A DNA stretch of 64,000 nt from Setoptus koraiensis. Taxonomy: Eukaryota; Arthropoda. The notes beneath the pieces were generated by a model. The model was not told where the DNA came from, ran no database searches, and saw only the letters and a program-made list of their open reading frames with translations. The stretch spans positions 7,564,001 through 7,628,000 of the forward strand of contig CM106586.1 of NCBI GenBank assembly GCA_048013815.1. Direction: 5' to 3'. Each line of letters begins with the position of its first letter. Position 1 is the first letter of the stretch. The translations under genes were made by a program, and so were the position numbers. Positions 56,231 to 64,000 of this stretch are shown here, one piece after another.

Positions 56231-57747
56231 CAATAAGCGGCTATCGCAAGTTGCGATCTGTTGGTGCGTCCGCGCTCGTGATCGCTCGCGAATCGCAGCT
56301 CATGAATGGTAAGTTATGAATCGCAAGTGGCCATTCCGCTCGACTCGAGCGGCTCGAATCCGCGGCCGGGCACTCGACTCGGGTGACTCGAGGGCAACAT
56401 TAATTTGCATCTAATTAATTGGCTGTCGCTGGCCGTTGTTTACGACACACTAATCAGGCGGACATGGGCTTGATTAGCGATTGTTTGTTTGGTTGTTGCA
56501 TTGTTGTTGCCGGCACGGCGAGCGATAAAACTGATAATAAAATTGCTCGGCTCTTGTCGCTGCCAACGCACGCCGTCGGCTCGATCCCGCTCGCCGGAGC
56601 CGGACATTTCGCGCGATCAACGCCAGCGTCGGCCCGATGGCGCACAACTGATAGTGGCCAGCAAATGAGGGTATTTCCGCGCCGGTCGGCCGCACCGGCC
56701 GTCGAGCCGGCCCGACGCAGCCGTGGCTATAAATCATAGACAATGACTAATTTGAGCAGCGGCGGCGGCAGCACCAGTCCAATTAGGCGACGACATGCCA
56801 TCAGCGACAACAACCAGATTAGCGGCTAATTTGGCTCGCCGGCGCTCGATTCAGGCTGCGAATCGCATGCAATATCGCTGATTGTGTTACGCCATCATTA
56901 TATCATATCAGCGGATATTATCAGCGCAAAACCCGCACCGCTTGGCACAAAATGACAAACAATATGCGGCGCACACAATGGCCAGTGCGCATTATGTTAT
57001 ATTGTGCCGATGGGGCCATAAAGACGCATCGCATCACCGAGATGCCGGCCGCATCCTGATGGCCGCATCCCGATGGCCGCATCCCGATGGCCGCATCCCA
57101 ATAATGGGCCACTTCCGCCCATTATGGCCGCCCAACGGACTGTCAGCGGGCGCCGGACAATGCGCTAATAGCCGATTATTTGCCGCTGAGCTGCCGTCGT
57201 CTGATTTACGAGCGGCACTGCGAGCTCACAATTGTCAGTTATACCTGACGGGCAATCCGATTGCCGCCATCGAGTGCGCCCGCCAAACTCCGTCCAGCGA
57301 GCCCGACAAACAAACGGCAATTACGACTGTTGCGACACAAGTGGCCGAGCGCACCCGTTGTGCTAGCAAACATGCTCGTCGGGCGACATTTCCTGCTTGG
57401 CGCCGCTAATTGCGCGCGCGGGCACTTTTGCGGCCCGGAAGGCGAGTTGCGACAGCAGTTGTCACAACGGTGTGGTCACTGCCGGCCGCTCATTAATAAT
57501 GGCTCGCTAATAATGGCTCGCTAATAATGAGCAATGACTAATTAATGATGGCTCGTTAGTGCGACTCATTAGTGGGCCGCGGTTGTCGCTCGTGTTGCGC
57601 CGGACAAAAGTCAGATCAGTATCGATCGCTGTTGTTGTTCGGTTGTTCGGGCGCGATCGCTTCCGTCCGATTGCGCGAATTGACGCAGTGAACAGCTGAT
57701 TGAAAATTGTCATCGACATTGACAGTGAACAGCTGATTGCGCGAATT

Positions 57748-57814
57748 GACAGCGAACAGCTGATTGTCATCGCCGTCATTGATGGTTGCCGATGACAATC
57801 GGCTGTTCGCTGTC
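57748..57814. repeat. hairpin, 25-bp stem, 17-base loop
   Basis: GACAGCGAACAGC(T)GATTGTCATCG faces its complement across 17 bases with one T-G mismatch (G-U in RNA). The left arm is the last of three direct repeats of GAACAGCTGATTG at about 57692, 57726 and 57753. Confidence 0.93.
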
Positions 57815-58061
57815 ACACTGTTGTCAGATGAGATGGATTTATCATTGTGATATCATTGTGATATGGTCGGTGATATTATCGTTGCGACATTATTGGTGAG
57901 CAACAAGTGAACAAGTGGCTGCAATCGATCGGTCGAGCTCGATCGGCCGTCGGCCGTCAGCTGTGAGCTGTCAGTTGCATTCTGTCGCCAATATTGCGCA
58001 ATCGGCCAGTGGACAATATTGCGCAATCGGCCAGTGGACAATAATGGCATTGCGCAATGGG

Positions 58062-58099
58062 CTGCTCAGCTGCTGATGACAGTAGTGGCAGCTGAGCAG
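58062..58099. repeat. inverted repeat, 12-bp arms, 14-base loop
   Basis: CTGCTCAGCTGC and GCAGCTGAGCAG are exact reverse complements. It follows a direct repeat of GCGCAATCGGCCAGTGGACA at 57996-58041. Confidence 0.93.
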
Positions 58100-59770
58100 T
58101 ATCATGGTTGGCGGCCAGTGCACCTGTCGTGACACCGAGGTTAAACGCGCCAAGCAGGGCCAAGGGCACACGCAGGTGAGCGAGGGCACGCTGGACGGTG
58201 ACACTTGTTGCGGGCAAAGTCAGCAGGCGACGCACGGCAACAAGTGGCAAATTGGAGGAAGTGGCCGCTAGGAGAAACAAAAACATTAATGACAATGCCA
58301 GTCACATTGTTGTGTCGCCGATTTATGTGGCGGCCGCTGCTAGCGCCACCAACAATTATTATTATTATTATTTTTGGCCGGCGCTTACGTAACCGGGCCG
58401 ATCTTACATGACGCAAGCGGGCCGGTCTCACGTGACGCAAGCGGGCGCCATTTACGGCAGCAATAAATGTGTTGTTGCCGCTTGGAGCGGGCGCCGCATC
58501 GATGCCGTCGGCGTGATTACATGTGTTGCTGTCGTCGCCTGCTGACACTGGCTCCACAAGCGAGTCTTGTCAGTGTCGAGATTGGCAACTGTCGTCGCCA
58601 GCTGACGCTTGTGAGCCGGCCCGGCCGAAAGTTGCCCGGTCCGGCCCGTTCGCCCGTTCTCTCGGGCCGGCCAGTCAGCCCGGCTTGCAGTTGTCAAAAC
58701 ATCTCGAGTTGACAGGACGGTTTGCGGCTGCCGTTTGGGCACAGGCTGAGACGAGCGGAGCGGCGACCAACGCACCGACGACCAGCGAAGCGACCATCAG
58801 CGAAGCGATCGTCGAACTTGCCAGCACAGGTAACGAAGCGCACAGGTGAGGAGACGCACAGGCGAGGCAGGGTCAGCGCGCAAACGGACGCGACGCATTG
58901 TCTTGGTGGTTGTTGTTGCGCAATGTCGCTTGACAGATGCCAGTGACACCTCTGATGATCGGCGACGGCAGCGGCGCCATGGGTGCCCCTGTCACAGGCT
59001 GTGTCACATGCGCGCCGTCACAATGGCGCCACTGTCTGCGGCAAACCTGTGCACTTGTCACTCACACTGCTCACGCTGCCCGCGTTACGTAACGACATCG
59101 GACATTACGCAATCACATTACATGCGATCGCTCATTCGATTGGTCACTATAATTACATTGGCAACTATAATTAGATAATTGTCACTGTCATGTTGCGTGG
59201 GATGGTCGCCGGCGACCGGCCGCTAACTTGGCGCTTGCGCCGATGCGCGGCGCAACCGTCGCCGCAGCGGGCCGGTTTCTGCGGTCGCCGGCGACCGGCA
59301 AACCGGCGGCTGGCGGCTGATACCGGCAAATATCGGCTGATACCGGCTGATTTTGACAAATGGCGGCGGATGGCGGCTGATTTTGACAAATAGCGGCGGC
59401 CGACGGCGACGCGGTACCGGCGCGGTACCCGCGCACTCTGACTAATCTGCGCAGCCCGATTAATTCCCACGTGATCGATTCTGCGCGACGGACGACAAAC
59501 GGAACCGCTAATCGCCGCCAACCTTGCTCCCATTGATGCCGGCGCTCGGGCCAACGAGATCAACGGGAACAGCGATAGCCGGCCAACAAATTTGTTTCAA
59601 CTGGCACGAATGGGCAGCCAACAATTATCCGCCGATATTGGTGTCGTGAATCGCTGATCAATTCGGTAATATCAAGTCAAGTTGCGTCGACCGCCGGTCG
59701 GATTAGCCAATCGGCGGTCGATGGAATCGGATCGGAACCGAGCCACAAGCAGGCGCCAATTCGAAATGGG

Positions 59771-59824
59771 AAACTGGCGCAAATTGGCGCAAATTAGCGG
59801 AAATTTGCGGAAATCAGCGGAAAT
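59771..59824. repeat. 10-bp minisatellite, unit AAATTGGCGC
   Basis: Five 10-base units drifting from AAACTGGCGC to AAATCAGCGG. Confidence 0.88.
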
Positions 59825-60906
59825 GCCGGCTATTCACGGCTGGCGCAGTTTGGAATTCGGCCGAAAGCGGGCGACCGTCCTCCATTTGCACTTCGGTGCA
59901 CTTGACTCCGTTTCTGCGCACCGCCCGACATCTCGACGGCGCGCCTCTCACGGGGGCACCCACGGAATGACCGTTGACCGGTCGCCCGCGATTGTCAGCG
60001 CGGCTCACATACTCGCCCGAGATTGGTGGCGGCGACCGGCCATTTGTGAGAACAGTTTGCACACTTTTCGCACGTCTCCACCGGGTGCGTCGAGCTCGCT
60101 TGTCGTTCGCGGCTCGCTTGTTGCATTTGTCGGCCCGATCGGCCGCGAATCCGGCAAGCGAGCCGACAAACGATCGGGCGCACCGCCGGTCGTCGCGTCT
60201 CGCCGGCCCGTTGCCCGGCGGCCCGACAATTGCGCCTGACGCCGCGGAACTGTTCCGCTCGAGCTGACCGAATTGCGCGCCGAGCGGTCGGGCGTGTTCG
60301 GGACGCAGCTGGAGCCGCTCCGTTGCGGCGGTTGCCGGCAACCTGTTGCATCGGTGTGCGTATTTGGCGATCGTCCGGCACGATTGCTGGCTCGCCGTCA
60401 TTGTTGCGAGCCATTGAACGCATGAATACTTGATTGCGATAACAATGCAATATCATGCGGCATGCCTCGCAGTGCGACCTGTCAGAATGTTGAGCGGTCG
60501 CCGCGGCCGAAATCTGGCCGAAATTCACAACATTTTCACAACATGCTGTAAATCATTTCGGGCCGCTGTTTGGCGTAAATCGAGGCGGAAAAGCAATCAA
60601 ATCGGCGCGGCGTCGAGTTGCCGCAGTCGGGATGCCGCGGAGTCCGGCGAGCGCCGAGAGGAGCCAACGGTCGGCGCACAACAATGGCCAACGAGCGGCC
60701 AGTTCTTGACAATTTTGCACGAACCGCCTCTGTCCGTCCGGAATGCGAACATTCCAGATATCTCTATAATACCGAATAATACGCTGTCTATGTGAAGAGA
60801 TTGGATCTGTCCGCGGCGCGGCCAGTGTCGGGCAATGGCAAATTTGTCGGTCAGCGGCAATGCAAAGTTTGCGGCCGGCGATGCAAAAATTGCGCCATTC
60901 TCTCAG

Positions 60907-60963
60907 CAGCTCCAGCTCAGCGCATTGAGCTGGAGCTGAATCAAATTGAGACACTCAATTTGA
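60907..60963. repeat. two adjacent inverted repeats
   Basis: CAGCTCCAGCTCA/TGAGCTGGAGCTG (13-bp arms, 6-base loop, 60907-60938) is followed two bases later by TCAAATTGAG/CTCAATTTGA (10-bp arms, 3-base loop, 60941-60963). Confidence 0.95.
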
Positions 60964-62304
60964 GAGAGAAAAGCGGACAAACAATGTGAAGGCCAATCGA
61001 AATTATCTGTCCGAGGGGCAATTCGACGATTTGTTTGCTGCGGCGGGGGCAGCGGTCAAATATTGACACACATGACAGAGGCGCGGAAATTGGATTGTTT
61101 GTTGAATGGGACGACGACTGTCGGATGTTGGCCGCGCGACGAGCCACAAACGGCCGACCGCTCACAAACTGACCAATCGAGCGCTCGTTGCCGCTCCGTT
61201 GCGACCGGTCAGTTTGGTCCGATTGCCGCCTTGATCTTGCCGTTGGCCGCGGCTGGACGCAACTGGCCGCTGCCCGTTGGCGCATTGCAGCCGGCGCTGG
61301 CCGCAACGAGACTCGCCGTCTGATATGCGCGCGGCGTGGAAGAGCCGCGCAAGAGCGGGCCGGCCAACGGGCGAGCCGGCGAAAAGAAGCCAAACAATGG
61401 ATGCACACAAACGGGCGCACAATTGCGCCGATCGAGTCATTGTTGAAATGTTTGCCGAGTCGCTCGATGTCGGTCGCCGCTGACGAAGGCCGCTGCGAGC
61501 GGCCGAACGGTGCGCTCGAATGCGCCACCAATTGGCCGCATGTTTGTGTTTGCATTCGGCGAGTGTGTCAGTTTGTTGCAAATCGCGGCGCCGTTTGCGT
61601 GGGTGTCGCGCCGGCCAAGTTGCGGGCCGCTTGGCGGCCGCGGCCGCGGCGAGCGGCCACGGGACCGGGACCGGGCAGCAAGCGGCCGCTCTATCGCGAC
61701 GCACAAGTTGCCAGCCAGAAATGCGCCATGTGGCCAGCGAGCAAGTGGGAGCCGGCCCACCGTTCAAGGACACTTGTTGTTGCTCGCCGCCGGTTGCGTA
61801 ATAGCGCCGATCGCGTAATGACGCTTGTTGCGCAATGGCGCTCGTCGCTGGCAGTAACGGCCCTCGTGGGTCGTTATTATGCAACACACACAGTGTCAAT
61901 ATGGGACGACAATGGTAAGTCACCGACGGTTGTTGCGAGCAACAAGCGGCCAACAATTGCGCTGTTAGCCCATTTAACGCTCGCTTCATTTGGCTCTCTC
62001 TCTCTCCCGCTCTCTCGCTCGCTGGCAAACTGGCAAGACCGCTCCGGCAAGATCTGCTCTGCTTTTTGCAGTCTGCCAAAGCGATCTCGCCAGAGCGATC
62101 TCGCCGGCGCGGCCTTGCCACAGCAAGCGTGATCGAGATGCGGCACAATGGCGGCCAAGTGCATGCCAAGCGCAAGTACGCAGAGAGATGCGATTGTTTG
62201 ACAAGCTGCTGCGGCGGCGGCGTAGCAAATTGTTTGCCGATGTTTGTCGAGTCGCTGCTGCTGCCAACAGAAACAAACAAACGAGCTTGTGTAAGTTACA
62301 TAAT

Positions 62305-62328
62305 GTAACGACTATGCACAGTCGTTAC
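62305..62328. repeat. inverted repeat, 9-bp arms, 6-base loop
   Basis: GTAACGACT and AGTCGTTAC around ATGCAC. Confidence 0.85.
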
Positions 62329-62935
62329 GTAAGCTCGGCAAACAAAAACGCCTGACAACGCACTCATGCGTCGATACGGCTCATTTGTCTTGGCATCGAT
62401 TGTGTCGGCGCTGCCTGGCTCGGCCACTAATGAATAGAGGCCGCCACTTATGCGACCATTGCCAGCCGCTCATGTGACGCTTTTTGGCTGTGAGACACTT
62501 TTGGCCGCCTTTTGCATCTTTGTCTCTCTCGCCGCTGCCAAGACGGCGCTGGCGAGACGGCGCTGGCGAGATGCATGTGGCTGCGAGTGTGCCGGCCGGC
62601 GCTCATTTCAATGTTGAGCGTGAGTGAAAAAGAAGCCGAAGTGAATTCGAAAGAAGCCGGCAGAAGCCGAGAGAAGCCGAGAGAATGGTTCGCTGGCCCA
62701 GAATGTCGGACTGGAGTGTATATTTAGAATGTGAGTGGCCGTCGGCGGGCGACACTTTCCTGCTCGAATTGTTTTGACTCTTGTTTAGTCGCTCGCGCCC
62801 ACTCCAATTGAGAGATTGTCGAGGTCGCGCCAAGCGAACTCGTTACAGCCCGGCAATCGGTTTAGTGCGACCAATTGCGATCGATCGGACAAAAGCGGCC
62901 CGAACGAAAAGAGGATGCTACTCACTTTTTGAAGT

Positions 62936-63167
62936 ATCGCTTCATTGTTGGCCACTGTTGTTGCTGCGCTTGTTGCTGCTGTTGACGGTGATGTTGTTGC
63001 TGTTGCTGTTGCTGCAAATGTAGTTGCTGTTGCTGCTCTTGCTGCAAATGTAGTTGTTGCTGTTGTAGTTGTTGCTGTTGTAGTTGCTGTTGTTGTTGCT
63101 GGTGGTGGCGATCTTGGCCGTCGAAGGCCGCCGCCTCTCTGACTGGATGCTCGTCGGCGTCTCCCAT
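62936..63167 (-). CDS. probable first coding exon, glutamine-rich N terminus
   Basis: From the ATG at 63167 the frame gives a non-repetitive start (MGDADEHPVREAAAFDGQDR), about 46 residues dominated by glutamine with leucine and histidine, and a non-repetitive end (WPTMKRYFK). It meets a good donor (CAAAAA then GTGAGTAGC) on the minus strand; without splicing, a TGA follows at once and the product would be 81 residues. The glutamine codons are mostly CAG and CAA in mixed order. Such N termini are common in transcription factors, channels and RNA-binding proteins, but I do not recognise this one. It lies upstream, on the same strand, of the exon at 29886-30004, so the two may belong to one very long gene. 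Confidence 0.5.
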
Positions 63168-64000
63168 TCTCGCTGTTGTTGTCTTGTTGTTGTCACTGAT
63201 GCTCGCTAATTATTATTGTTGTCGTTCGTTCAGCATCCAACTGACTCACTGATTGTGTTTATTGCTGCCAACTGCTGATGATCAATTAGCATCGCTCATT
63301 TGTTGCCCGGCTCGGCTGGTGTCGGCTGATCCGGCACGGCAAGTCGCTGGTCGCTGGTCGCTTGTCAGTTGAGCTGCCAATGTCGCGTTGTCTTTGTTTG
63401 CAATTGCTAATTGATTAATTAATCACTAATTATGTCGTCGTTGTTGAGTCACAGTTTTGTCGTTGTTGTGTTGCAGTGGGCCGAGGCACGCCAATTGGCA
63501 ACGGCTCGTTGAGACGCTAGTCGACAATTGGGGCTGCTTATTGATAATTGCGGCTGCTGATTGGTGCGTCTGAGGCGTCGTCTGGCGGCCACTTGTTGTC
63601 GATGCACGGAAATTGTCGTTGTTTGATGCTGATATGACACGGTCGGCCGTGCAAACGAACTGCAAACAGATTTTGCGACTGGCGGATTTTGCGACTAGCA
63701 GATTTTGCAGATTGGGGCGCTTCGTCGCATTGTTCGGCTGTGTCAATAGCTTGCGATCGTTCACTTGCGCTGATGAATCACCGATAGCGTCGCGTTGCAT
63801 TCATATCGGCAGTCGGATGTTTCTATTTCTGTCGCTGTTTGTCGTGATTTGTCGCGATTCGTCGTGATTTACTATGATTTATTGTGATTTATTGTGATTT
63901 ATTGTGACTTGCTGTGACTTGCTGTGACTCGCTGTGACTTGTTGTGACTCGTTGCCTGCGAGCTAGTAACAGCAGTTGCACAAATGGCTGAGATTTGTTT
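63168..64000. other. upstream region of the glutamine-rich exon
   Basis: No gene seen. If the exon is real, its 5' UTR (CAACAACAACAAGAC-like on the minus strand) and promoter lie here. The right edge carries a 10-bp minisatellite. Confidence 0.45.
63841..63953. repeat. 10-bp minisatellite, unit TTGTGACTTG
   Basis: About eleven 10-base units. The left units carry GATTT and the right ones GACTT or GACTC, with GTCG, ATTG and GCTG variants. Confidence 0.92.

Larger units (their letters stand above)
30005..62935. other. 33 kb GC-rich DNA without a confirmed gene, possibly intron
   Basis: This large stretch is rich in CpG, GGCCGGCC, CAGGTGA, inverted repeats and short-unit minisatellites. Open frames of 280-414 codons occur (33192-34436, 49551-50399, 61188-62280 on both strands), but they overlap each other, change strand, contain simple repeats and match nothing I know. 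Candidate short exons are given separately at low confidence. If the flanking minus-strand exons form one gene, most of this is intron. Confidence 0.5.

Noticed and set aside
58141-58178. Short exon-like stretch ending in CAG then GTGAGC, also open on the minus strand
   Set aside because: Gene-like in both directions with moderate codon bias; CAGGTGA is common here, so the donor carries little weight.
61162-62280. Long open frames on both strands (372 and 314 codons)
   Set aside because: They overlap almost completely on opposite strands, show no family similarity and have composition typical of chance frames in GC-rich sequence.
62188-62290. Plus-strand exon-like frame MRLFDKLLRRRRSKLF ending at GTAAGT
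   Set aside because: Start and donor fit, but codon bias is weak and it lies inside the span of the proposed minus-strand gene; not enough to annotate.
1-64000. Transposons, retroviral or other virus-like elements, tRNA and rRNA genes
   Set aside because: I looked for reverse transcriptase, integrase, transposase and capsid-like proteins, terminal repeats with target duplications, and tRNA internal promoter boxes, and saw none convincing. Short or decayed copies could be missed by eye.

Overview
The window is nuclear DNA of an invertebrate animal, probably a small-genome arthropod such as a mite; I cannot place it further. Supporting this are metazoan gene families (BRWD/PHIP-type WD40 protein, TFIIA gamma subunit, mitochondrial ribosomal protein mS25, cytosolic valyl-tRNA synthetase, an SSAT-like acetyltransferase), AATAAA poly(A) signals, a 69-base intron, and asparagine/glutamine-rich proteins. 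There are no operons, and I saw no transposon or virus proteins and no tRNA.

The layout has three blocks. (1) Positions 1-8600: GC-rich, repeat-laden DNA holding one well-supported minus-strand signal-peptide exon (4128-4215) whose gene runs off the left edge, plus a possible 44-residue secreted ORF at 6868. (2) Positions 8603-23140: a compact block of lower GC. In order: an intron-less BRWD/PHIP-like WD40 protein (+), an SSAT-like acetyltransferase (-) converging on it, TFIIA gamma (-) head-to-head with mS25 (+), an intron-less valyl-tRNA synthetase shortened at its C terminus (+), a two-exon single-pass membrane protein ending in a PDZ ligand (-), and a 1378-residue disordered protein in one exon (-). 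(3) Positions 23141-64000: about 41 kb of GC-rich, CpG-rich DNA without ordinary long genes. It has at least one hidden, strongly GC3-biased minus-strand exon (29886-30004) and a probable glutamine-rich first coding exon on the same strand (62936-63167), so it may be the introns of one or more large minus-strand genes.

The compact block is mostly housekeeping: transcription initiation (TFIIA), cytosolic translation (ValRS) and mitochondrial translation (mS25). The GC-rich blocks are unusual for their structure. They hold at least a dozen perfect inverted repeats with arms of 12-17 bp and almost no spacer, nine unrelated tandem arrays that share a 10-bp unit, palindromic and head-to-head minisatellites, and many copies of CAGGTGA on both strands. 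Several kilobase-length open frames there look like by-products of GC richness and are not annotated as genes.
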